From Anastrepha obliqua (lineage: Eukaryota; Arthropoda; Insecta; Diptera; Tephritidae): 64,000 nt of DNA. A model generated the notes under the pieces. That model was given only the letters and a program-made list of their open reading frames with translations. It was not told where the DNA came from and ran no database searches. Position 1 is the first letter of the stretch. Every line of letters begins with the position of its first letter. Positions 35,557-45,742 of the stretch are shown here, piece by piece. The position numbers and the translations under genes are program-made. Location of the stretch: assembly GCF_027943255.1 (NCBI RefSeq), contig NC_072892.1, positions 34,185,792-34,249,791 of the forward strand, given 5' to 3'.

Positions 35557-35879
35557 AAAAAAATAAATAAATAATTGGCGCGTACACTTCTGTTAGGTGT
35601 TTGGCCGAGCTCCTCCTCCTATTTGTGGTGTGCGTCTTGGTGTTGTTCCACAAATGGAGGGACCTACAGTTTCAAGCCGACTCCGAACGGCAGATATTTT
35701 TATGAGGAGCTTTTTGATGGCAGAAATACACTCGGAGGTTTGCCATTGCCTGCCGAGAAGCGACCGCTATTAGAAAAATGTTTTTATTAATTTTGCTTTC
35801 ACCGAGATTCGAACCAACGACCTCTCAGTGAATTCCGAATGGTGATCACGCACCAACCCATTCGGCTACGGCGGCCGCC
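35557..35879 (-). mobile_element. Full-length tRNA-derived SINE, 323 bp, with 15-bp TSD
   Basis: A SINE is transcribed by RNA polymerase III and copied by a partner LINE. Read on the minus strand, the 5' end is a tRNA-like head: GCCGCCGTAGCCGAATGGG carries an A box (35868-35857) and GGTTCGAATCT a B box (35815-35805). A tRNA-unrelated body follows, then the 3' end ...TACGCGCCAATT and an (ATTT)n tail. ATTCGGTATTTAATA flanks it exactly on both sides (35542-35556 and 35880-35894), a 15-bp target-site duplication. The intact duplication shows the insertion is fairly young. Four partial relatives lie in the window (near 23.0, 34.5, 47.0 and 50.2 kb). From memory this family is common in tephritid genomes. 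Confidence 0.93.
35805..35868 (-). promoter_or_regulatory. Internal pol III promoter (A and B boxes) of the SINE
   Basis: A box TAGCCGAATGGG at 35868-35857 and B box GGTTCGAATCT at 35815-35805 on the minus strand, about 40 bp apart as in tRNA genes. The last B-box base departs from the consensus GGTTCGANNCC. Confidence 0.75.
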
Positions 35880-35894
35880 ATTCGGTATTTAATA

Positions 35895-37960
35895 CCCCAA
35901 CGAAAATTTCCTACTCACTCGAAGCAAGTGAAACCACAAAAGCAGTAATAAAAATATTAATATTAGCTAAGAATTGCAAAATTTGCGTGCATAACTCGCA
36001 ATTCCTTGCGCAAAAATATAATGAAAATGGAACAAAGCAACGGGGCGGCCAATAAAACGAAAAATAGCTCAAAAACCAACCGACTATGTCGAAAGAGAAT
36101 TCAACAGCGTTGCGGTTGTCACCTACATTCTTGCGTTGCTCTACTGTTGGTATTGTTCGCTTCTGTCGGCTATAAAATGTCTTTGTACCAGTTACATAGT
36201 TCAACACAGGCCGCCATCGTGGCCTACACAAATTCCATTAAGAACCATTACTCTCAAAACCATCATCTTAGACTCACAGTTGGGCCAACTACAGCTCATT
36301 TTGCTGTACGCTTTCAACATCACAGCCAGCAGCCTCATCATCCGTCGCATTGGCGGTTTTTACAATATGCATTTCATGCTGCTGCTAGCGCAATCACAAC
36401 GAAAAATTCCAAAGTGCATATTTTCGCTTTGTTGCGCCCTAAAAATGACGACCGGCAATGGCGTTTGGCGAAAATTTAAATGCCTCGCATGCCACGACCA
36501 AGCAAAGGCAGACTTCTGGTCTCCTCCTTCGTGCGGCGCTGGCCTGCTTGCGTTGCACTGCTAAGATCTGTGTGACTGACTGACTGACTGCGTTTTTGGT
36601 GCGGTTGGAAGTCTGTCTGACTACCAGTCGGTCTATCACTAGCTTATGCGTCCTTGTGCATCCTGCGGCGCCTTGTCGTGCACTTCCTTTGTTGCTGCAT
36701 GCCTAAAATGTGACTGCAGAAGCAAGCACAGCACAGCACGGCTGCTGCTGCTGCTAGTCTTTAAGTTTACTCCCAACTTTTTTTCCATTATTTTCCACAA
36801 TCATTTTTACATATTTTCCGGCTTGTAAAATTATGCGCTTGTAATTCCCAATATCATTTTCGTTTTCGGCTAAAAGGCGGCGTTGTAGTTACTTGCATGG
36901 CAAGGCACAGCGGCATACACACACACACAACTCATAAGCACATACATACATACATATGGTATATTGTGTGGCAGTTGTTGTAGGCGTGGAAGCATACTCA
37001 TACAATCATCCGCCGTCTAACGAGCATACAAGGAAGCAATTTCGTGCAGGACTTCATTACCCGTGAAAGTGCTGTTTGTAAATTTTGCAAGAAGTGGCTC
37101 CTGTTAGAGGCAACTGTTTGCTTGCCTTGGAAAGAGTAGGAAAGTACCGCATAATCAAAATTTTTGAATATGTAGCCTTTTCTATGGTTAAAAAATAACT
37201 ACAAATTGTGCCCAATGAGTGGCAAGAATCTTCACGGATTAGACATTGGCTTTATGAATCTGTGAGAATTATGCACATGGCATTTAAGTATGCACGGTGA
37301 GTGAGCTTTTGCGCTTGGGTTGCATGAACTTGAGGGCAATGATTACCTATTTAAAATCTTATTTTTGCTATTCATTTGTCATTTCTTTGCATCTACTGCA
37401 TACATCTGGTGATGAAGTGCTTGTGCTTGTGCTGTCTTTTTCTGTGCTTTCTAAGCCACTTCATTTTGCTCACCTGAAACAGTTTTCTTTCGGGGTTCGG
37501 TCATAGCCGTAACTTTCACTGCAAGAATTTAAGCACTGAAATATCCTGTAATGCAGCAGAAAAACCGAAAAGCTAATTAGTTGGTTATTCAGTAAAGAAA
37601 TTCCTTTGTAGAAAGCTTAAAGCAACTGCTTTGAAGTCATTAAGAGCAAATCCAACAACAATAGATTAATGTTGTTGTCGTTGATTGTTAGTAGCCCATT
37701 TAGTTGGCCATTTTCTTAGGCAACAATTACTTTTTCGTCAATATATGCAAATTCATTTATCAATGGTTTCTTGACTTTTTTTATACACCAACAAACTTTA
37801 CAAATTGCAGCAAAAATATTTTGAGAAATGAAAGGTAAATCTACGACTATTTTTTATGGTTGCTCGAATGAATGGGCGTAATTGTTCAGTGGGCTGAAAT
37901 AAAGCCATATGTAAAATTGAAATGCGTTAAGGAGAAAGCAAATGTACAAAAAATAATAGC
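35895..37960. other. Non-coding stretch with two overlapping open frames
   Basis: Frames 36006-36479 (157 codons, first ATG at 36021) and 36136-36564 (142 codons) overlap on the plus strand, with a 106-codon frame opposite. Local GC content is higher than around it, which lengthens random frames. Neither shows a domain, a signal peptide or clear splice context, so neither is called as a gene. A (CTG)n-like tract lies near 36740. Confidence 0.4.
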
Positions 37961-37979
37961 AAAAATAAAAAAAGTATAC

Positions 37980-38420
37980 ACAAATATTTTTTTAATTTGA
38001 AATTTGTTTAAATACAATTTTTTTCTGTAATACATTTTTTTTTTTGTAATTTAAAAATATATTTCTGTTTATTTAAAAATATTGTTTTTTTTAATTAAAT
38101 TTTTTTTATCAATTTTTAATGTAAAAAAATAATTTTTTTTGTAGTCTAAAACTATTTTGTTTTTAATTTTTAAATTAAATAAAATTTTTTTTTGTAATCA
38201 TTTTTTTGTTTTTTTTGTAACTTAAAAATATATTTTCGTTTTTTTAGTTTAATTTTTAGTTAATTTTTTTTAATGATTTTTTTTTAATTTAATTTTTTTT
38301 TAATTTAATTTTTTTTTAATTTAATTTTTTTTAATGTCATTTTTTTTTAATGAATGTTTTTTTTCATAAAATTTTTTTTAATGTAATTTTTTTTGATAAT
38401 GTGTTTTTTTAATTTCAGAT
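37980..38420. repeat. T-rich low-complexity block
   Basis: TTTAATTTAATTTTTTTT-type words dominate the plus strand, including four near-identical TTTAATTTAATTTTTTTT steps at about 38275-38340. It is not coding. Confidence 0.85.
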
Positions 38421-41270
38421 TTTTTGCAAGTATATTGAATTCTGAAGAATTTAAAAATGATTTAACCAGAACTGAGGACATTTCTTTAATATTTTTCCAA
38501 GTTATATTGGACATAGCTCTGTAGAAAGTAGGTTGGCAGGTAGTTGCGTCGAGTACTTCCATCAAACCAGATATGGGCTATTGACTTTCAAAACACTAAT
38601 TTTGTATTATCCCATACATACTGATGTGTGTGTATGTACATATTTATTAGTCATCGTCGTTGCAACAACAACAACTGCTCTAATTAGTTAAACATTTGCA
38701 GTCGCAAATTGTGAGCCATTCAGAGATCGAAAGTAGACCAGCGCGGCAAATGCGTGAAAATCGGCCGCCACACGTTAATCTACTTGTACTGTCCAGGCGC
38801 TAATTGAGCTGTCAGTGTAACACAAATTCGCAAACTACGGTACATAATGAAAGTTCACTCATTCGCACGTACACACATACAAGTGGCATGCGAGCACGGT
38901 TGGCCTGACCTGTTATTTGTGTGTTTCCAAATGCCGCACGCTTTTGTCACACATTACCACTGCAATGCGTCGTCGCCACAGCGGTGGGAATGCAACAAAA
39001 GCGTAAATATTGCAAAATAAAAATTAAATTCCTTCAGTAAAAAAAAAAAAAAAAACAGTTTATTTTACATGTACAAGTATAAGGGGGAGTATGTGCGTGT
39101 ATGTGTATATGTATGTGTGCATGCAGTTTTACTCCTATATTGTCATCGAAACCGCTTTGGAAATTCGTCAATGCGGCAGAAGCAGTGAAAAGGACATCAA
39201 TTTTATCGCCTTTGCGCTACATTTTATTTTTTTTTATTTTTTATGAACATATTACTGCTTTTTCTTGTTGCCCTGCTGCACTCCATTCAAACAGTAAAGA
39301 ATTTATGCATACGCAGATTAATAAATCATAGACCAGTAAACAAAAGCGCATGACCAAGCGTAGGACTGTGGTGCGCTCACTCGGCATGCGTTTGCTTGTT
39401 GGCCTCCGCATAGTTGCGCTTCCCTATGGGCAAACCAGACCAAACGCTGTTCATTACAACCCACCGAATGACCCTAACATCCATTATTGCGCATATTTGT
39501 CGGTTGACAGTGGACATCACATATGTGATGCATATGCATGTATGGGTGTGTGTGTGCGTGTATGAGTGTATTTCAGGCTGTCAGCAACATCAATTCAAAC
39601 TTCATTGCCCGGCGCTAGGCAACATTTTTATTATGCTCTTCTTTTGTGTGCTGCGGTTGGAGGTCACCACTACAGAAATCCCACTCTCAAAAAAAAAAAA
39701 AAAATATAATAATAAAAGAAAAAATTATAAAAAAAAAACAACCAACAAAAAGCTTGAAAAAGGTACTTTGATGATATGTGGCACTATCTCGCTCGGCTAT
39801 TTGTTTTGTTGTTCTGCACATTTAAAGCGTACATGCACGAATTTACTACAATGTAACTCACATTTGTTGTGGTTTTGCGGAGATGGCTGTATGCATATGT
39901 GTTTGTGTGTGTGTGTGTGTGCTTGCTCATGTGGATGGGTATTCTGATTGCAGTGACCAAGCGAAATCACCACGGCTGATGGCTTGTGGCCACCGCCTGT
40001 CAACGTGCATGGTGAATATTTGTGATCGAAAACAAGAATGATCCAGTTGAAAAAAGTCGTAGTGGTAGTAGAGAAAATGTTTGCAATAAAAAAAATTTAA
40101 GTATTTAAAATACCCGCTAGTGATGCTGAGCTGCGCGATTTATACATTTCAATTAAAGTATGCAAATTTTATGTATTTTCAGGTATTTGTGAGCACTCTC
40201 GATTTATTGAAATTCAGTACATTTGCCAACTGTATTTAGTAGTACCAACTCACATGTGACTTGCCCCAAAAGGCTGTACACAAACTGGTGCTGACACAGA
40301 TTTACTCAATATACCTACAACAAATTCACAGTTGACTGCATCGTACATAAATTCCTAAAACTTCTGCTGACAACACTGCTTTTGCAGTAAAAAAAAATGA
40401 AATAAAAATCATCAACTGTACTTTAGCGCTAACTGCACTTTAATGAATGCGGTATCGACGTTTCAAACTCTCACGCATACCTAAACAAATCGTTGAATAT
40501 TCATGCAAGCATGTGAGTATGTATGTGTGTGTATATTCTCTTGCTTGCTGACAGTTGATGACACCCTAACAGGTCGAGTAGATGTCAGAGTGTGTCATCG
40601 AAACTCGCTCCACTTCTTGACCCACATACACTTTGTTTTTTTTTTTAGTTTTTAAGGTAACTGGGATGCCTACAGCGCTTTAAAGACTTGAAATTCAAGC
40701 AGATTTGTGGTGCATGAAAGCGCGTGTGTGGTAGAGTGAGAGTGAGAGGAGAAATAGGTGTTTTAAGTATGATTAAAAAACGACGAGATGCAGATATCTC
40801 TTGAATAAATTCACACTTTTAATGAAGTATTTGTAAAAGTAAGAGGAAAGCCACCATAGCTTTGTAGTAGTCAAAGGGAGAGGTGCTTGTGATGATGTCA
40901 AAATATTGCAAGGCTAAATATACAAAGTTAAAGCTATGTTGACAAAATTTAGCTCATTCAAAACTCATAACTTGATTCTTAAGGTTACTTTGAATACTTC
41001 TTCGTAATTGAAAGAAATTTGGCCTTTTGAACTCTAAAGAGATTTTATTCGCAATCAACATATCGCGTTAGCCTGCTAATCAGCGCCAGCTCAAGTCTTT
41101 CTACGCTTGATCTTTCAAACGCAGGTGACTGGCTGCCTTCCTCTATAGCCATCAGTGTGTAATTCGTGTTAATTTGTCTGTCATTTACTTAAAATCATTT
41201 TCTTCCTGCTTGCTTACGTTTACCACTAAACTCATTCGCGTTGCTCTCTGATTCATTTGAGAAAAACATC
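38421..41270. other. Non-coding stretch, microsatellites only
   Basis: (GT)n tracts lie at 39545-39565 and 39900-39920, and A runs near 39041 and 39693. The 177-codon frame at 39414-39947 crosses an A-rich run and a GT tract, so it is composition-driven. No TE ends were recognised. Confidence 0.45.
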
Positions 41271-41271
41271 T

Positions 41272-42301
41272 CTGGAATCTGAGCTACGACGAGATCTTGA
41301 GCCTAGAAATGTCAGAAGATACATATCTGGTGGGATACGCGGACGATATAGCGGCGGTCATAGCAGCCCGGGGCACTGAGGACGCTCGGAGAAAGCTGAA
41401 CCAAGTTATAATAAGTACGCAAATATGACTTGAGCACCACGGCCTGGAACTTGCCAAACATAAAAGCGAAGTTATACTTATGGCATTCAAGGTCAGCATG
41501 CACACAGGCGACACGTCCATAGGGATCCAAAAAGTAGTGAAATACATAAGTATTCAATTTGACTGCAGACTTACTTTCTGCGCCCGAATACGGCATGCGG
41601 CTACCAAAGCTGCAAAGGTCACGGAAATGCTAAGCAGATTAATATCAAACATCTGGCCCCCCGACACAGAGTGAAAGAAAGCTAATCTTGGTGGCTACAA
41701 AGTCAATTCTCTTTTCTCAATTCTTTTGTACGGTAGCGAAGTATGGGGTGCTAAACTGCAAAGCCAAGCGCAAAGCACTGGAGGCTATGCAACAAACAGT
41801 TGCGCCAGCCTATTGCACTTTCTCTGGTGCTGCAGTTTTTGTGATCAGCGGGCAGATACCTGTCGACCTCATGGTCCGGCAATGAATGGATGCGTGGGAC
41901 TTAAGAAGAAACACGTCATCACTAGCGTCTCAGAACGGAGATGCCAAATCATGCTGCGGTGGCAAAGCCGATGGTACAGTGAATCCAGTGGCAGATGAAC
42001 GGCGAAACTCATTCCATCAATAGGCAAATGGGTCCAAAGGAATTTTGGTGAAGTGAATTACTTCTTAACTCAGTTCCTCTCGAGCCATGGAGATACCTGT
42101 AGCGCATGGGCAAGGTAAGCGATCCCAAGTGCATGACTGTGAAGTGTCGAGCGATGACGCTGAACGAAAGAGATACTTTAAGGAAGCCGATTGGCGGCGT
42201 CCGTCGCGTCGAGCAACATAATCAGCAAAATGCTCGAACGTGAGGACAGCTGGATCCCAGTAAAGAGATACATCTATAGCATACTACGAAAAAAAAGATA
42301 G
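41272..42301 (+). pseudogene. R1-like non-LTR reverse transcriptase, 3' part, decayed
   Basis: Target-primed retrotransposons of the R1 group encode this protein. The plus strand reads LWNLSYDEILSLEM, then LVGYADDIAAVIAARGTED with the catalytic YADD at 41336-41347, HHGLELAKHKSEVILMAFK, ISIQFDCRLTFCARIRHAA, a second segment with SILF and LLYGSEVWGAKL in another frame, SGAAVFVISGQIPVDLM, LRWQSRWYSESSGRWTAKLI, GEVNYFLTQFLSSHG and the C-terminal EREDSWIPVKRYIYSILRKK with the stop at 42299-42301. A TGA within STQI-stop-LEHHGLELA replaces the tryptophan expected in the family. Several frame changes lie between 41660 and 42240, so it is dead. The 5' two thirds (endonuclease and fingers) are absent; homology starts abruptly at 41272. 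Confidence 0.9.
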
Positions 42302-42545
42302 ACGTCTACACAATGCAACAAAGCGAATCCTCACAGATAGAGACACAGACACATGAGCCTATAGCATGAAAGCTGGCTACAAATAGGGCGGACTCAAATG
42401 TGGGTGAATAGAATTGATCCTTTATGAATGCCGTTCTGGGCCCTCCCGCAGTAACGCAGAAAGTAGCCCCGGGAAGAGTGTATCTACAGAAGGAGAGGAG
42501 AAATTGTTGTATATAAAACGAGAAAACATCGATAAAATATGAAGG
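42302..42545 (+). other. Probable 3' UTR of the R1-like element
   Basis: Continues without break after the stop, with GGGCCCTCCCGCAGTAACGC, AAGTAGCCCCGGGAAGAGTG and TATCTACAGAAGGAGAGGAG. These are GC-rich words unlike the surroundings and in a style I associate with 3' ends of such elements. No poly(A) tail is clear. Confidence 0.55.
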
Positions 42546-42613
42546 GTGGGTCACACCTTTTCATCCAAAAATGCTCACAACCACACTCACACTTGTAGCC
42601 TTCATCTCCTTGA

Positions 42614-43145
42614 AGGGGTTAAGGATAGTCAGAATTTTTTTTCCATTTTCTTAAAGTATAACAACTTTAAAATATTGTGTGAAAACTTTAAGTGAATCCG
42701 ACAAATACTTTTCGAACTATTCAACAATTAACAAAGGGCGCTCGGGCGCTCCGAAGCGTTCGAGAGAACTTTAAATGCGTTCTTCTCAAAACTATGTTTT
42801 TTGAAATGCTGATCACTGTAACTTAAAAACCGTTCGGTAGATTTCAATAAAATTTATACTGCTTTTGAAAAACATAAAAAACTCGATCCAGATCGAAGGA
42901 TTTTTTTTTTCAAAAATTTCGATTTTTTTCCTGAGGCCACCTTATTGATAATTTACAAAAAAAGACTTTGATCTGGCACACGATTATCTATTAATAATTT
43001 TTTTGTTGAATAGTTGTTGTAAAAGTCAAGTCGAAATATGATGTATTAATGCTATGTTTTTATTTTTGTAAAATAAAACAATTTACTAGGAAAAATATTA
43101 TTGAAAATCATAATTTTTTCGGGCCTCTGACTACCCCTAACCCCT
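42614..43145. mobile_element. TIR-bounded non-autonomous DNA element, 532 bp
   Basis: AGGGGTTAAGGATAGTCAGA at 42614 and, on the minus strand from 43145, AGGGGTTAGGGGTAGTCAGA match at 17 of 20 positions. The interior is AT-rich, has no open frame of note, and contains GTAACTTAAAAACCGTTCGG and TTTCAATAAAATTTATA. There is no transposase, so it is a MITE-like element. The superfamily is not assigned: flanking bases (TTGA / AAAG) show no clear duplication. It directly abuts the mariner remnant that starts at about 43149. Confidence 0.7.
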
Positions 43146-43148
43146 AAA

Positions 43149-43574
43149 GCTGAATTTGGAAATTATGCAGCTAAAAAAACGTCTTTTGCTGTTTTTTGTT
43201 TGTTCCATTCTGTTGAGAGTTACAGGGTGTTGACAATGGAAGTCAACAGAGAGAAAATTTGGTGCATTTTGCAGCTTTTCTTTTATAACGGCGAAAATGT
43301 AAGACATACCGCTGACATCGATAATAGTGTTTATGGTACCGAAACTGCAACAGCCGATTACAGACAATTTTGGTTTCGTCGATTTCGTTCAGGCATTTTT
43401 GATGTTAAATAAAATGTTGTTAATGTCAATAAAATCAAAGAAATAATCGAGGTTGGCCAACATGTTAGTAGTCGTAGCATGGCCCAGGGGTTAAAGATCG
43501 TCCCTAAAATAGTTTTAACCCATTTGCGCAAAAAATGTTCGCAAAAATAATGGATTTCTTTCTCCCCAAACTAA
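43149..43574 (+). mobile_element. mariner remnant: leader, N-terminal codons and 3' TIR
   Basis: A leader homologous to the 27-kb copy (TTGTTCCATTCTGTTGAGAG) leads to an ATG at 43236 and the frame MEVNREKIWCILQLFF, then ADYRQFWFRRFRSGIFDVK. After a TAA, VNVNKIKEIIEVGQHVSSRS and MAQGLKIVPKIVLTHLRK continue in the same frame. This is the N-terminal helix-turn-helix half of an irritans/mauritiana-type transposase. It then jumps to AAAATAATGGATTTCTTTCT and ends CCCCAAACTAA at 43574, followed by TA. That end is the inverse complement of the 27-kb 5' end, so it is the 3' terminal repeat and all catalytic codons are deleted. The 5' terminal repeat is missing where the 532-bp TIR element abuts. Confidence 0.82.
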
Positions 43575-43576
43575 TA

Positions 43577-45268
43577 TATTTGTAGTTAGTAATCGAAACG
43601 CCTACTCTGGTCATTAAAGTGGGTTAAGAAACGTGTGACAACCATTTGGCACATCATTTCGATATAAAAAACTCGCTAATCCTGAGGTTGTTACTTGTAT
43701 TTGGTCCAAAAATGTACAATGTGATTTTTCAAATGTTACTTAAAGGTGTTGAGAATTTCAGAAATATTGTTTAAGACGCATGAAATCATTAAAATACATG
43801 GGAATAAAATGTTTTATAGCTGTGCAAATGCTTTCAATTCAAGAAAAGTTCGTATTCCAAAAAGTATCTCGCCTTTTGGGTCTTCTGGGTGCTCTTTGTT
43901 TTACATCACCGCAAGTCAGTTCAAACCAATTTCCAAAACTCATTTACGCTGACTCTTTACTATACATACCTACAGTTTGACAGTTCCACCAATATAGGTA
44001 TTTTCAACTACTATGCCACTTCAGGCGCTACGAACATAGCTACACCACGCAGCTGTTAACAATATATTTATGTACGCGCGCTTTTATGTACAACTATGCG
44101 AGCGCTGCGGTTATTTCAAGTATGATGTGACACTTAAAAGCATCATTCGCAGCGCGTGCTTGAAAATGCGTAAAAGGGTTTAATTATTTTTGTTGTTTTT
44201 TTTTAACCCAGTAATAGTAAATCATCCCCTTACATTATAGGCGGGATGCCACGCGCGCTTCCGTAAGCAGCTGGTCTGTTAAGAAGAGCACTCAAGTTTC
44301 GCAACGACAGTGTAAGGGTACGTACGGGAAGTACTTTGTTTTTACGACATTTTGCTAGGCGTATGACTGTGTGGCTTCGCTATCTCTTTCAATTTGTTGA
44401 TGGAGTGCGTTGTTGTTATTGAGGTGTATACGTATGTTATTTTGCTTTGGTGGTGTCATTCCAGTGTTCATGTGCTTTGCGGCGGAAGCGCCTGTTATGC
44501 GTGATGTTTCGCTGGGGATTTTCCATGCCAAGCGCTCGCATATATTTATGTATTTCAGTATCTTATTGCTGCCATTAAAGTTAGATGCGAAAACTTCGAG
44601 TTCAAGTGGTTGTAAATGTGTCTATAATTCCAGTGGCAGCCTGTATTCGCTGTTTTTCACTTTATTTCCCCCTTACTCCTGCACTTCAATGCATTTAGCT
44701 TTGGCGCCATCTCATTTCATACGTTGCGTATACGCGCTGTTGTACCTCTGCACTTGTCTGATTGTTGCCTACTTGTACAGACACATTCGATTACTTGTAT
44801 TTGAGTGTAAATCGAATGCCAACATATGCATATATTTATCAGTGCAATATCATCCGCCCCAAAACGTGCATAGGCCAAGTTGTTTGGTTGAAATTTAATT
44901 CGATTTCTCGAAATACAAACAAAAAATTGCTTCATTTACCCCAAGCCCTCACTGACTGACGAGCAGGCAAAGGCAGGTGGCCTTGGTTGCTCACAATGCT
45001 CGCATAGCATGCTGTTGGCTGGCGTATCCATTTTCATGTCCACGTCCATATTCTATTTTTTCAACATTATTTACAATGAAACACGGCTTGCTGTTGTTGT
45101 GTTGCAGTAGTTGTGGTCGGGTTTTCTGGCGTGTGCTTTTCATTAACCTTTGGAATTTTTTGCGCATATTTCGTTTTTGCATTTTCAAGCATACCAATCG
45201 CCCGTCAGTCACGCATTTCATATTAACAAAATATTTCTTATTTGCCTTGTCCACTTCAGCAACTGTCA
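43577..45268. other. Non-coding stretch, nothing recognised
   Basis: A 162-codon plus-strand frame (44410-44898, first ATG near 44434) is Cys/Leu/Ser-rich, matches nothing I know and is overlapped by frames on both strands. No TE ends were found. Confidence 0.4.
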
Positions 45269-45270
45269 TG

Positions 45271-45742
45271 CATTAGGGTGCGGCATTGGTCATATAAATA
45301 AAAAATGTGCAAAAATAGAGAAAAAAAATCGTTACTGTTTCTCCTTCAGAATTATAAAATTTATTGCATTTTAAGACCTCCACCAAAATATTTCGGAAAA
45401 AAAAATTAAGTTTCACGCGCGCTGAACGGATTTGCAGGCGTCTCTAAAAATCTCATTTTTTTAATTATTTTGATTTGTTAAAATTTTTTTTTCGAATTTT
45501 TTATGCAATTCTTAAAAGCTCAAATTTTTCAATAATTTGTTACAATTTTTTTTGAAAACATATTTTTAAAAACTAATTTTATTTATAAAAAAAAACTCGA
45601 TTTTTGGGCATATTTTCAGCTAACGTAAATCTTTTCGTATTTTTTCGAAATATTTTGACGGAAGTGTTAAACCATAATAAATTTGATAATTCCGCTGGAA
45701 AACCCGTATTGATTTTTTTTTTTGTGATGAGACACCTTAATG
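45271..45742. mobile_element. Possible TIR-bounded non-autonomous element, about 470 bp
   Basis: CATTAGGGTGCGGCAT at 45271 and, on the minus strand from 45742, CATTAAGGTGTCTCAT match at 12 of 16 positions. The interior is AT-rich with AAATTTTTTTTTCGAATTTT-like words and no coding content. CATTAGGGTG ends are seen on short insect repeats as far as I remember. The short, imperfect inverted repeat keeps confidence low. Confidence 0.4.

Noticed and set aside
35805..35879. Stand-alone tRNA gene
   Set aside because: It has A and B boxes but no convincing acceptor-stem pairing or anticodon arm, and it is continuous with the SINE body inside one target duplication.
36006..36564. Overlapping 157- and 142-codon plus-strand frames
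   Set aside because: Overlap each other and a minus frame, no domain or clear splice context; length is explained by higher local GC.
39414..39947. 177-codon plus-strand frame
   Set aside because: Crosses an A/K-rich run and a GT microsatellite; composition-driven.
44410..44898. 162-codon plus-strand frame
   Set aside because: No ATG at its start, no recognisable domain, and overlapped by frames on both strands.
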